Shown piece by piece: positions 22,501 to 32,481 of a stretch of DNA of 51,122 nt. The notes beneath the pieces were generated by a model that saw only the letters and a program-made list of their open reading frames with translations, had not been told where the DNA came from and ran no database searches. This stretch comes from Gryganskiella cystojenkinii. Lineage: Eukaryota > Mortierellomycota > Mortierellomycetes > Mortierellales > Mortierellaceae. A program made the translations under genes and the position numbers. Location: contig JAAAIG010000046.1 in the NCBI GenBank assembly GCA_015852425.1, positions 2,267 through 53,388 on the forward strand, written 5' to 3'. The number at the start of each line of letters is the position of its first letter. Position 1 is the stretch's first letter.

Positions 22501-25293
22501 GGCGGAGCCGGTCGTGCACGCGCCCAGAAGAGTTTGACTCGTACAGTAAGAGCCTATGAGTTCATGCATCGGTCCCTGCTCGAATATTTCTTTTCCTGTC
22601 TGGTCTATGATCCACGCGAGAAACCCTTCTTTAATGAGTTGTCGCATGGTCCTGGTTTGATTAACGGACAAGTCTCCCCATCATCGTTGTCACCACTGGC
22701 GCTGCATCCTTTCGGTCGAAGAGAGCTATTGACGGAACGGTCGGTTCTTCATTTCCTGGTTGACCGAGTGCAACTGGACGTCGATTTCGAGAACCAACTT
22801 ATGAGAATTGTTCAAAAGTCAAAGTCTGATGATCAAGTTGCTCAAGCTGCTGCTAACGCCATCACGGTCCTTGTCCGAGCTGGAGTTCGCTTCACCGGTG
22901 ATGATCTGCAAGGGATCCAGATCCCAGGGGCGGATCTGACGGGTGGTCACTTTGACTCTGCAAAGATGAACGGAGCAAATTTAACAAAAGTCAATTTCTC
23001 TCGGACTTGGCTTCGACAAGTGGACTTCACGGATGCAAAGATGGAGAACACCTTTTTCGGGGAAAGGCCATATTTTCAAGTACGCCACACCAGGTGCTGT
23101 GCTGCCTCGCCAAAGGGGAAACTCCTGGCCCTTGGTCTCTCGGGTAGAGTCCATGACGAGAACGACGATCTAATGGGTGGCAAGATTCATATTTACAACA
23201 CCAGCGACGGTACATGTCGATACGCGCTCTCTTGCCCTGCAGATGGCATTTCGGCGCTGGACTTCTCAAGGACGGATTCTTTCCTGGTATCAGGTGGTAT
23301 CTCTGGAACCGTCACTCTGTAGGACCTGAAGAAACGGTGTCGTGTTTTTTTTGTGCAAGAGCATTCTACTACGATCAACAGCGTGTCGTTCTCACCTAAT
23401 GGATCCCTGATCGCCTCGGCAAGCGACGATCGATCCGTCAGGATTTGGAGTGTCAAAGAGGGGAACTGTCTCCTTGTCTTGAAGCACGCGGTTGAGGTCC
23501 AAAGTGTCGCCTGGTCCCTCGATGGACGCCATATCCTTTCTTGCACGAACCATGGAGAAACGGTCCGAATCAGCAATGCAATCACTGGTGAAGCTGAGGG
23601 AGTTCTGGCCCAGGGTCTCAAGCACTTTTCATGCGTGGCTTTCTCCCTTGACGGCCAGTTCTTTCTTTTGGGAAATGACAAGAGTTTGTACCTACTGAGC
23701 GCTCTGAACGGCGAATTGATCCGGACGATGAGCGATCATACCGATACTATCACACACACAGCCTTTTCGCGGGACTGTAAAAGGATGGCCTCTGTCGGTA
23801 CGGATCGCACGTTGCGGTTGTATGATGTCCAAACAGGGTCTGTTATCTGTGTCTGGAGCAGTGGCATGGAGGTGATTCTCGGCCTTGTATTTCTAGGTGA
23901 TCGGCAAATCGCGACTTTTAGTGACGAGGGTACGGTGCGACTTTGGGAATCCGATACGGGAAAATCTGATGAGATGGCCTATCTAAGTGGTCAGCTGGTT
24001 TCGCAGGGGCACACAAAAGCGGTCCACCAGGTTATGTATGCACCCGACGGCCAGTCTGTCCTGACAGCCAGCGATGACAATACGGTTCGGCAGTGGAGTA
24101 CTCGTGATGGAAAGTCGATCGCTTCTCACAACCTCCCGGATCACCTGAACAGAAAAGATGCCAGCGTCGCAATTTCGTCAGATGGGCAAAAGCTCGCTGT
24201 CGTCCAACAGGATAAAAGTCTGCAGCTACACGACTTTCGAGACCTTTCTGTGTTGCCTTCCACCCAAGAACGGCTTTCGGTTAGTTCTTGTCCTCTGATC
24301 TGTTCACCCTGTGGGCGTTGGATTGCGGATGGCGATCGAAATGGAAGCATACGACTCTGGAATATCCATGAGTCAGGCTCGACGCAGTTACGGTCGACTG
24401 TTGGCCATAGCCAACAGGTTAAGAGTCTATCGTTTTCATTGGATGGTCAACAAATGGTGTCCTGTGGAGAAGATCACAAAGTTCGACTGTGGGATTGCGC
24501 TACGTTTGTTTGTGTCCATGTCTATGATTCGCGAGCGAATGGTCCGGCCTGGTCGCCCTGTGGGACAATGATCGCCTGGACGTTCGACTATGACATTCGG
24601 ATTTGGAGCGTAACTCAAGGATGTCGCAAGATGAACTTTGCTGGGCATGAACATCATGTTCGGTCTCTGGCCTGGTCCCGGTGCAGTCAGTGGATCGCGT
24701 CAAGTGATGATGACGGGACGATCCAAGTCTGGAAGGTCCATGCGGATTCGAAAAAGGATCAGAGAGCCGTGTTCGATGGCGCAAGCGGAAGCTCTAAGGC
24801 TGTTATTCAAGGCGCGGTTGGAACTGTGACGAGTCTAGCCTGGAGCCCTGTACATTCGACTTTGGAATTTGCTACTGGCAGTCTGGATAACTCGGTCTGT
24901 CTTTGGAAGTTGATGGTCGAGAACAAGTCGGGTCAGGTTGGCGAAGAAACGGTGCGAGTAGTTCTTGTCTGGGCCCATGTTCCTGAACGATTGGTCGTCT
25001 CCGGTGCGATGATCACGCTCGCGGTTGGATTGGGCAAGATGGAGCAGCGAATGATGAGACAACGGCATGCAGTTGATACGTCTGAGGATGGACACCTTGG
25101 GACGAAAAGTGGGAACAGAGTCGCAGAGGATTTTGACGAATGGTCCGAGGATGAGTTCGAAAATGGCGATGATGCTGAGGGAGAGTCAGAGGATGAAGCA
25201 CCTAGGCGCAAAAAGGTGTTCCCAGGTACGGAGTCCTCAGGCAGAGTGATAAGATTAAAAGACTCTGGAGTCAAGGTCGATCTAGAGCCTTAG
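19501..25293 (+). pseudogene. NLR-like paralogue with a single in-frame amber codon (NACHT + pentapeptide + WD40)
   Basis: It is collinear with the gene at 12007: same start context (CCAAATGACAAAC), Ser-rich N-terminus, helical region, Walker A GDSGAGKS, Walker B FVLICDGYDE, pentapeptide stretch and about 14 WD40 blades. The frame is open for 1273 codons and is stopped by TAG at 23320-23322. It then continues in the same frame, without any other stop or shift, for 656 more codons to TAG 25291-25293. The stop sits exactly where the paralogue has the blade tryptophan (TGG, codon 1277, 15835-15837), so one G-to-A change explains it. Translation to the first stop would give a NACHT-pentapeptide protein nearly without propeller. 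It could be a very young pseudogene, a polymorphic allele, a sequencing error, or a codon corrected in RNA. The tail after 25080 is acidic (EDFDEWSEDEFENGDDAEGE). Confidence 0.8.
20294..20513 (+). repeat. 220-bp block identical to 12860-13079
   Basis: Partner of the identical block in the first NLR-like gene. High similarity extends about 120 bp upstream and 90 bp downstream and then drops. Confidence 0.85.
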
Positions 25294-25689
25294 AAAGAGG
25301 TGCACGTTTTATATAAGTTTATGGAACAGGCTGAAATAAAGATCACCTCCCCGTTCCTCTCGAATCGGCAGCGCATGCCGCCAGTACGTGTATTCCTGTC
25401 AAGTAAAACTCGTGTGGCGAAGTTGGAGTTCTTTTTTTGGCGCCGTAGTGAAGGGCACAAAAGCCACGCATCACCTCTGCTCTGGTTTTGATCAGGTGTG
25501 TGAGACCACCATGGCGAAGTCAAGTTTTCCCCCCGCTTGGACACAAAAAAAAAAATCCATTCGACATTCATTCTTTCATTCATTTCACCATTCCTACTCA
25601 CTTCCACCGTTTCATTATTCAATCTAGACATTGTCAATTACAACTCATTTCTCTTGTCGTTGCTTCAGGAACAATATAAAAAGGAGTCA
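25294..25689 (+). other. 3' flank of the NLR-like copy; no gene
   Basis: An AATAAA-like word lies near 25334 and may serve polyadenylation of the preceding unit. The rest contains only short overlapping frames and a TTCATTCTTTCATTCATTTC stretch around 25570. Confidence 0.4.
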
Positions 25690-27354
25690 GTACCTGTACT
25701 TATCAAACTTATTGTTCGCTACTAAGGACGGGTTATGTACTGCGCCTCTCGAAGAGCTTGACGACGAGCTCAGCGTTCTTCAGACTCGCTTTCGAAATGG
25801 CGCAGACGAAACTCGAATTTACATTGTTGTTCAGTCGCCCTCACAAGGTACTGCAACAGGCTTCGGCGTCTTCGTCTCATGACTTGTCTGTTAAAAGCTA
25901 TTGTATTATCTATTCATGTTATGCTATTTATTTTGCGGCTCGGTTTGAAACGTGTGCTCACCTCATGACTTCATTGACGTATTTCATGATTTACACTTGG
26001 TCGAGCTATTCTTGACTGTTCTCTGCCAAATGTGTCCTTGAAGAGATACACTAAGGTTTCAGGAGCATCTCACCCGTCAGATGAATGGGAAGGGCCAGCC
26101 GACGTGGTGCACTGGCAAGATTTTTCCGAGGAGATCATGAACCACCGGCTACCTTTTGAGGACGAACAAATAGAGGGCAATTTCGCGTTCCGTCCCCACC
26201 TTCCTGTCTCCAACGAAACCTCTCTGAGGACGACGTTTGACCTCAACGTTTACCTTACTCTCCAAGGAGTTCCCACTGAGGCTAATCTTGGCACCTGCAA
26301 AGTCAATCGCTACAATTGGTAAACCCGACCGAATATGTTACACCGCACCAACGCCAACTCACAGAGGCGAGACGCTCCTTGTGATTAAATCAAAACACCA
26401 TGGGTCATGGGTGAGACCGGAATCTCGATCGAATGTATTCGCCGAAATCAATCTGCCTCTAAGCTCTAAGCCCTTCACTCAGTTGTTCCAATACCTCGCC
26501 AAAGTCAAGTATGGTGTCCTGACGACGTATCACCAGACCTGGTTCGTTAAGGTGGAAACTATACCAGAGGGCAGAATGATGTTCATCTCGCCAGTACTGG
26601 AGCACAAGACCACAAATCCATCGATTCTCCGATGTTATGCGGTCATTATTGATCTTGCTCTGAGGAGCAGCAGAGCAGTGAAGGGGGTGGCAACATCAGA
26701 GGTGGCGACAACAGTGGTGGAGGCAGCAGCAGCAGTGGAGGTAGCAGTAGTTCGACCGCAAAACGCCATTCGACGTCATCTCCACTTCCTGTCCAGTCCT
26801 CTAATCTGCAGAAACAAGAAGCCAGGTCCTCTGGTAAAACCTAGTCTACTAGGCTGAGCAAGTAGGTCGATTTTGGGGAGTTTGAACTTCTGCAGATTAT
26901 TGGGGATGTAGCCACAGGGCGAGTTCTTGAATCGAATTGGAGAGGCAGCCAGGTGGCAGTCAAATATGCGGATCTATCAAAAAGACCGACGACGGAACGA
27001 GATTTGTTGAATGAGGTGGACATTTACCAAAAGCTGCTTCCTCTCCAAGGTGTTCCACCTCCCTCGACTACTCGGCAGTGGATACTCCATCATTAACCTT
27101 GTGATCATACTGGAGCTGGTTGGCCCTGAAGCAAGACTCCAGGATCTGAGCGTTATTGAGCGATGGAAGGTTGTGAGGGGACTTCTAGCCGTTGTATTGC
27201 ACAACGATATACGTCAGGGAGAAATCTTGGAGCATCAAAGCCAGGATGGAAAACGAGATTTTCGTTTTGTTGATTTGCCTCGTCAGAGAAAACGACTGAC
27301 CATGGCAAGTTGGATGCAGAAGTGGACCAGCTCAAAAAGATTGGATCTCCAGTA
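25690..27354 (+). pseudogene. Decayed Crinkler-type gene: header remnant, REase-fold-like domain, protein kinase
   Basis: Pieces of one protein are spread over several frames. (1) 25693-25850: LDDELSVLQTRF ... TRIYIVVQSPSQ, like the end of a Crinkler header domain. A likely intron (GT near 25850, TTTCAG near 26060) links it to (2) SDEWEGPADVVHWQDF and on to about 26290. (3) After a frameshift: PDRICYTAPTPTHRGETLLV and YGVLTTYHQTWFVKVE, matching the pre-kinase domain of fungal Crinkler proteins. (4) In another frame, a Gly/Ser-rich linker with stops around 26840-26867, then a kinase N-lobe (GRVLESNWRGSQVAVKYADL, Lys of 'AVKY'). (5) After a shift near 27050: the C-lobe, with LHNDIRQGEILEHQ in place of HRDxxxxN and RFVDLP in the DFG region. 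At least two frameshifts and two stops show it is dead. Coordinates are approximate. The Crinkler assignment rests on recognised motifs, not a search. Confidence 0.65.
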
Positions 27355-27365
27355 ATACAGCACAA

Positions 27366-27467
27366 AGGACCATTTCGATATAAAGAAACATACCTAGGAC
27401 CATTTCGATATAAAGAAACGTAGCCTACGATTGCGATATAAAGAAACATGGCTTACGATTGCGATAT
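27366..27467 (+). repeat. Small minisatellite, four units of about 30 bp
   Basis: Four consecutive units share CGATATAAAGAAAC or its start CGATAT. Units 1-2 begin AGGACCATTT and units 3-4 begin ACGATTG, so two variants are each duplicated. It begins within about 12 bp of the kinase relic's terminal stop. Confidence 0.8.
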
Positions 27468-27829
27468 ATTACCACAGTACTGTCATAGCGTTTTTCATAG
27501 ATATTCGTCATTCGCATTCGATTCGCAAGTGCGATTCAAAGTTTCATTTGTGTTCGCTTTCCGCGAAAAAGAGGTAAAATTGGAGTTTCCGCTCTATCAC
27601 ACCACACCGATCCCCATGGTTCTCAATCGAGATCCATGCTCGATTCCGCTGGCTTGTGCGAGCAACTTTCCGCAAGCTAGATCTCCGTCCGTTCCTGATA
27701 TTGAAGGGTATGGCTGAAAGATCTGCCACTGTCGAAGAGACAGAGGCGAGGACATAGCGTCAGCCATCGCAACAAGTTTGACTGTCATTACAATCCTATA
27801 AACAGGGGTGACTGCTGACTGGACGGGAA

Positions 27830-28804
27830 GGCTGCATCCTTGGCCTGGTATTTTCTCCGAGTGATCAGCTGCTCGAGTCCAGTAGTGCCGACTTTACAGT
27901 CAGAATCTTTAATACCGTAACAGCCACATGTATTCAGGTCTGGAATATTTATGCCGGATCAATCGCCTTTTTGTCTTGCGGGAATATGATCGCCTGGACC
28001 TCACTATCCATCAGTCAAGAATACGCCATGTTCAAGGGAAATACGAAAAACGCCTCTCCGTTAATCAAACTCGGGTTGGCTCTGCTGTAGCATGGTCACG
28101 ATTGGGGTCAGGGCTGGCAACAGGCAATGATTGCACAGTGCAGTTATGGAGAGTTGAGCCGCTGGAGAATCAAGAGTTCAGCGCATCCCGTGAAGCAATT
28201 ATCCGAGATTTCACAAAAGAGGTTACTGCCATGGCATGGAGCCCAACCAACCCCTGTGACCTTGCAACTGTAGGAGAGGATTCTTCCTGTTGTATTTGGT
28301 GACTCACTGACTCGAAAGGATTGGGTGGTGAAGTCCGAGTTTGACTGATATGGGCTACATCTTCCTGATCGACTGGTGGTATCGAATGCATTGATCGCGC
28401 AGGCTCTTCACATGGGCGTTATGCAGCGGAGAATGTTGCAGCAACGGCAAGCCACTAATGGGTACTCGGTCGCAGCAGTAAGGCCAATCAGGGGTATAGT
28501 CATTAAATCCACCATGACCTCTCGAGAACAGTCTGGTGGTGCATAGCCACAGACCATTGCGGACCACGAGGAAAATTTCGTCAGTTCCGCTTCCGTCAAA
28601 CGAAGACGGCCCGATCATGAACGGCCACTGAACAAACCGAAAAGAGGATATGAGGACGTTAACAAGACCTTCGCGGCCACATACGGAAGGTTATTCTCTA
28701 GTTCACCAAAAACTCGCCATTTGGATCTACGAAAGTTTTTAAAAGGCGCGAAGTACGACGAGAGCACAGAAATTGACGACGATGATTGGGTCAAGCACTC
28801 TTAG
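27830..28804 (+). pseudogene. Relic of a third NLR/WD40 paralogue (C-terminal propeller and tail)
   Basis: Shifting frames give blades and the tail of the family seen at 12007 and 19501. Examples: LVFSPSDQLLESSSADFTV with VWNIYAG; then AVAWSRLGSGLATGNDCTV with VQLWRVEP; then VTAMAWSPTNPCDLATVGED (compare VTSLAWSPVQSTLEFATAGQ in the intact copy); then PDRLVVSNALIAQALHMGVM with QRRMLQQRQA (compare PERLVVSGAVIT...MLRQRHA). An acidic end DDDDWVKHS stops at 28802-28804. Several stops and shifts interrupt it. No NACHT part is recognisable upstream, so this is a 5'-truncated relic. Possible further blade debris extends to about 27650. Confidence 0.7.
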
Positions 28805-29260
28805 TAATATAGCGGGTCGAATCCCAAGAAGCAGGGTGTTGGACAACTTTCCTTGGCCCAAGAAACTCAGCCTGAGCCCCCTCTGTACCCAACAAAGCTC
28901 TTTAGGCCACCTAAGTACAGCCATTCCAACTAAACTTTCATGTCTAGCCTTATCTGTTTTCTCAGTCTCTTTCAATCCTCTTGCTCAGGTATACATTCAT
29001 TGAAATCAAGCGATGCCTGAAAACAACAACCGCTTTTGTGACCAGCATAAGCTTGCGCACCGCCACAAATATAACCTCCTGGGTCAGAAATCCTCTGTTC
29101 CCTTTCTTTTGTCTATCAGACTCTCTTTTATCCGTAATACATGGAGCCTTAAACCACGTTTGGCACACAACAATACTTTGAGTCAAGGATTCAAGTCAGC
29201 AGTAACGTCATGCGTAATTTAGAGTGACGTTCATAGCCATTTTTTTCATTCTCGTTTGTT
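28805..29260 (+). other. Intergenic region without a gene
   Basis: Lies between the plus-strand relic and the 3' end of the minus-strand F-box gene. Only short unsupported frames were seen. Confidence 0.4.
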
Positions 29261-31420
29261 TCAAGGATCGAGACAATTTCTACAATCGATCCCTCGATCG
29301 ACCAAGATCCTTCTCGCAGTTTCGTCCAAGGCAACCGAGGTCATGGTCTGCAATCGAGGCCAATGCTCCAGGACCCAGAGAGCCTCTTTTTCGGTCCAAA
29401 AGAAGGTCTGGTTTCTGAAATCGGGGCCGTGTAGGACTTTTAGCCGTTTCAGGGTCCTTAATTGATCGAGTCCGCCCTTCAAAGTCAACTGCAGGATTCG
29501 ATAGGCGCGAGGGACATAGCAGACGTTGAGATCTAAAATCTCAAGCTGTTCGAGGGTTGACAGACGGGAGAAAACTAGGGACTCGGTTGTAACCATAGAC
29601 GTGGTGGAGGTCCCGGGGGTATTCGAGACGTAATAAGCAGACGATGGGACAGCATCAGAGGTCATGTGAACACTGTCGTCAATGTCGTCACCATTATGAT
29701 TTTCGTATTCTTGACCCTTTTTCTCTTCGTTCTCATCCTCATTGCTTATATGGAACTCGTCCATGCCTGACTCGTCTTCTAAAAATACAATGTCGTCGTC
29801 TCCGTCCGAGACATACCCTTCAAAGATCTCGTCATTCGGGGGTTCACCTGAAGAGCGATCGAAAAACAGGGAGAGCTCTTTCAAGCCGAGACAGATCCAG
29901 GGTCTCAATGCCTCTCCTTGTTCGTGTCCATATCCTTGCTCATCCAACAAGACCAGATCGCAGCGGCACAAATTATCGGCTTTAAAGATCCGCAAGCCTG
30001 AGAAACTGCACAAGATCTCCTGAATGAGCTTGCCCGTGACTTCTCTACAACCCTCGAGGTTCAATTCTGTGAGTGTCGACTGGTATCGACCATGATCTTG
30101 ATTCATCAGGATTTGAAGACACTGATCATCGAAATTCGTCAGAGACAGCTCCAGCCCCGTTAGAGATGGAGAGGCGCCGATTAGGGTCTCAAAGTCCTCG
30201 GTCGCAAAGTTGATCCATCTCATGCACAGAAATGCCAATCGAGAAGAGAATACAGGATTTCGGACCGACAGCGAGTCGCCATCACCGCTGTCACCGTCGC
30301 TACTGCTGCCGTTGCTGGAACCCCTCAGACGAACTGCTTGAGCCAAGTACGCCATAGGCGCCAAGGTGGTTGAGTATGGATTGTCGCCCTGGCTACTTGT
30401 CCAGGAAAGTCGAGTCAATTTGGGACTGCTAAGGATCATTCTCAACGGGACCTCATAGAATTTGGGTCGAACGACAGACATATCGATACTCAGGTCTTGA
30501 ATCGCCGTTGTTATCGCGGAGATTGGTTCTGCAGACGTGAAGGATGCCTCAAGACCCTGGATGCTGGAATAGTTGATAATACTAGTGTCGGTGTGGTGAT
30601 CATACTGACTACTTTCCTTTAGAGTCAGTTGATTCAGATAAAGGACCTCGAGATTATTGGACCAAAGTTGTTCGTATTGTTGTGTCGTCCACTTGTCCAG
30701 ATCGATAAATGTTTCACTGTGCTCAAGTCGTCGTAACCGAGGACATCCCGCAATGACATCCAATAGTTCCTTGGAAAAGATCCGGCTAGAGAGTTTCAAG
30801 ACCTCGAGTGTGCGTTGGTGAAGTCTGATGATCTCAATGAGAGAGGACCTTTGGCGATCTCTTTGCTCCTCCATTTCCTTGCGACTGCTGTGCTCAAGAC
30901 CATAATTGGTCACGTCGGTCTCATAGAAGTCGTCGTTGTCGTCAAAGGCCCAGTGTATATTGATAATCAGAGTCGAGAGGTTGACACAGTGGATGAGGCG
31001 CCGTCCGTCGGGTTGTAGAAGTGTTAAATCAGAAGCAAATGAGTAGATCTCGAGTTCTTGAACCAGGTACGCGTGCTTGAGAAACGCAAAGGGGTCGTCC
31101 TGGTGTCTTTGTCCACCAAAGACTGGTTTCCAGTCAGAGTTCAGCTTGACCTTGGACCAGATTGAGGGTAAAAGTAAAGTATGCCATTGTTTGCAGACAT
31201 GGAGACATTGGAGGATGGAATAAGAGTCGAGGAATCGAGAAATGGAAAAAAAGACCTCGGGAAGGTCAAGGGCTTGGTGATGACGTTGGTTGTGAGCATG
31301 TCGTTCCTGAGAATAGGATTCCAGTTCTTGCTGCTGATGCTGTTGTAGCTGACGATGACGTTCCCAGAGTTGCCGACTAGCTGATTGTCGTGGTAATTTC
31401 TGTTGGGCCGTCCTTGCCAT
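29261..31420 (-). CDS. F-box/LRR protein
   Basis: A single-exon gene of 719 aa; ATG at 31418-31420, TGA at 29261-29263. A Gln/His-rich N-terminus (about 1-48) precedes the F-box (LDLPEVFFSISRFLDSYSIL, then 'IWSKVKL', about 50-95). LRR-type repeats follow ('LRRLEHSET', 'PSLTGLELSLTNFDDQCLQI', 'LTELNLEGCREV'), then the family segment LRPWICLGLKELSLFF, a very acidic insert (YVSDGDDDIVFLEDESGMDE), 'LEILDLNVC', and the C-terminal module (EKEALWVLEHWPRLQ...DRGIDCRNCLDP). Closest relative in the window is the gene at 34047-36260: both have the long N-terminal extension and matching F-box and C-terminal wording. Role inferred as SCF substrate adaptor. Transcription runs toward the NLR relic. Confidence 0.88.
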   Translation of the reverse strand: MARTAQQKLPRQSASRQLWERHRQLQQHQQQELESYSQERHAHNQRHHQALDLPEVFFSISRFLDSYSILQCLHVCKQWHTLLLPSIWSKVKLNSDWKPVFGGQRHQDDPFAFLKHAYLVQELEIYSFASDLTLLQPDGRRLIHCVNLSTLIINIHWAFDDNDDFYETDVTNYGLEHSSRKEMEEQRDRQRSSLIEIIRLHQRTLEVLKLSSRIFSKELLDVIAGCPRLRRLEHSETFIDLDKWTTQQYEQLWSNNLEVLYLNQLTLKESSQYDHHTDTSIINYSSIQGLEASFTSAEPISAITTAIQDLSIDMSVVRPKFYEVPLRMILSSPKLTRLSWTSSQGDNPYSTTLAPMAYLAQAVRLRGSSNGSSSDGDSGDGDSLSVRNPVFSSRLAFLCMRWINFATEDFETLIGASPSLTGLELSLTNFDDQCLQILMNQDHGRYQSTLTELNLEGCREVTGKLIQEILCSFSGLRIFKADNLCRCDLVLLDEQGYGHEQGEALRPWICLGLKELSLFFDRSSGEPPNDEIFEGYVSDGDDDIVFLEDESGMDEFHISNEDENEEKKGQEYENHNGDDIDDSVHMTSDAVPSSAYYVSNTPGTSTTSMVTTESLVFSRLSTLEQLEILDLNVCYVPRAYRILQLTLKGGLDQLRTLKRLKVLHGPDFRNQTFFWTEKEALWVLEHWPRLQTMTSVALDETARRILVDRGIDCRNCLDP

Positions 31421-31595
31421 CTAGAACGGATGCCCAAAGGGATGATGACACAAAACGGAGAAAGGAGTGGGAAATAATGCGTGTCTTTTTAAATTTTGGC
31501 CCTGTGCCGTTCCCTGGCACAAGGGACTACTCTCTTCCTTGTGAGCTGGCCCAACGCGTTCACGTTCTTTTTATTTTCTTTATTTTTTGCAATGA

Positions 31596-31712
31596 CCTCA
31601 TCCTCATCCTCATCGTCATCCTCTGCGACAACATCCTACTCTGTATTCATAACTGACAATGAACCAAAAGTTGATAGAGTAACTTATTTCTTGCCAGCTT
31701 CTTGTTTATTAT
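31596..31712 (+). repeat. Direct repeat, copy 1 (left flank of orphan-gene island)
   Basis: The core 31632-31707 is about 90% identical by eye to 33964-34040 (shared words CATCCTACTCTG, AACTGACAATGAACC, GAGTAACTTATTTCT, GCCAGCTTCTTGTTT). A TCATCC-type repeat precedes the core in both copies. Confidence 0.8.
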
Positions 31713-32456
31713 TTAAATTGCGGTGTCCACACACACGACCCCGTTCCAGTCCTTCGATCGATGGTACCACCCGCTCCAGGGAACAGTCATCTCAATCCAA
31801 TGTGGTCGCCTCTAGCGTGGAACGCCGACCCGACTGAGAGCACCACAAAACCACGCACTTGATGAACTTCCTCGACTTCGTGCTAGAGTCCAAGTCGTGG
31901 AACATCGAGGGATCCTCTCTGCTTCGTACCCTCGAATTTTCCCATGGTTGCCTCGAAATTTTGTTTGTGCAACCATATTCGCCCTTTACCCAAAAATATA
32001 ATAATGTTTTTGGTTAAATATCCTGAGGCGAAGCTAAATAATAAGTCATGTATTTCTTTTCTCTTCCTTGTTTTCTTCTTCCACCTTTGATCATCTCTCC
32101 TTTTCCCGTCTTTGCTTTCCCTGTCGAACTGACGTCCCTTTCTTGACCGCAATTCAGCACATGGAGCTTCGGCCTTTCAGGAACATAACAACACCAACAA
32201 GCACCTTGCTATCCACCGCGCGTCTCTTACTGCTTTTGTCTTCTTGCCTGATATCGCTCCGAGCAGCATCCCTGGTGAGACCTTTTCTCTCGTTCTCTTC
32301 TTTTTCCTCGTGAACCTCGACTATCGCATTTAGCAGGACCGGCATCTAATTATTTTTCTTACCTGACTCGTTATAACATAGCGAGAATCTCTCGATAGAC
32401 ACAAAGAGAGCTCGGCCTGAAATCACGCAAACAGAAAACACAACAAAACAGTGCGT
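31713..32456 (+). other. Non-coding flank of the orphan gene, with a signal-peptide-like mini-frame
   Basis: No clear gene. An ATG at 32161 opens a frame with a hydrophobic, signal-like run (LLSTARLLLLLSSCLISLRA). A GT donor follows at 32275 and a TTTAG acceptor near 32333, but the continuation stops after a few codons. The stretch before the orphan gene (32425-32456) is A/C-rich, as in fungal 5' leaders. Confidence 0.35.
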
Positions 32457-32473
32457 GTACGAGTTTTTAAAAA
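32457..32473 (+). repeat. Inverted repeat, left arm (17 bp)
   Basis: GTACGAGTTTTTAAAAA; its exact reverse complement is at 33864-33880. The centre AGTTTTTAAAAACT (32462-32475) is itself a palindrome. It ends 8 nt before the orphan gene's ATG. Confidence 0.9.
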
Positions 32474-32481
32474 CTTCCCGC

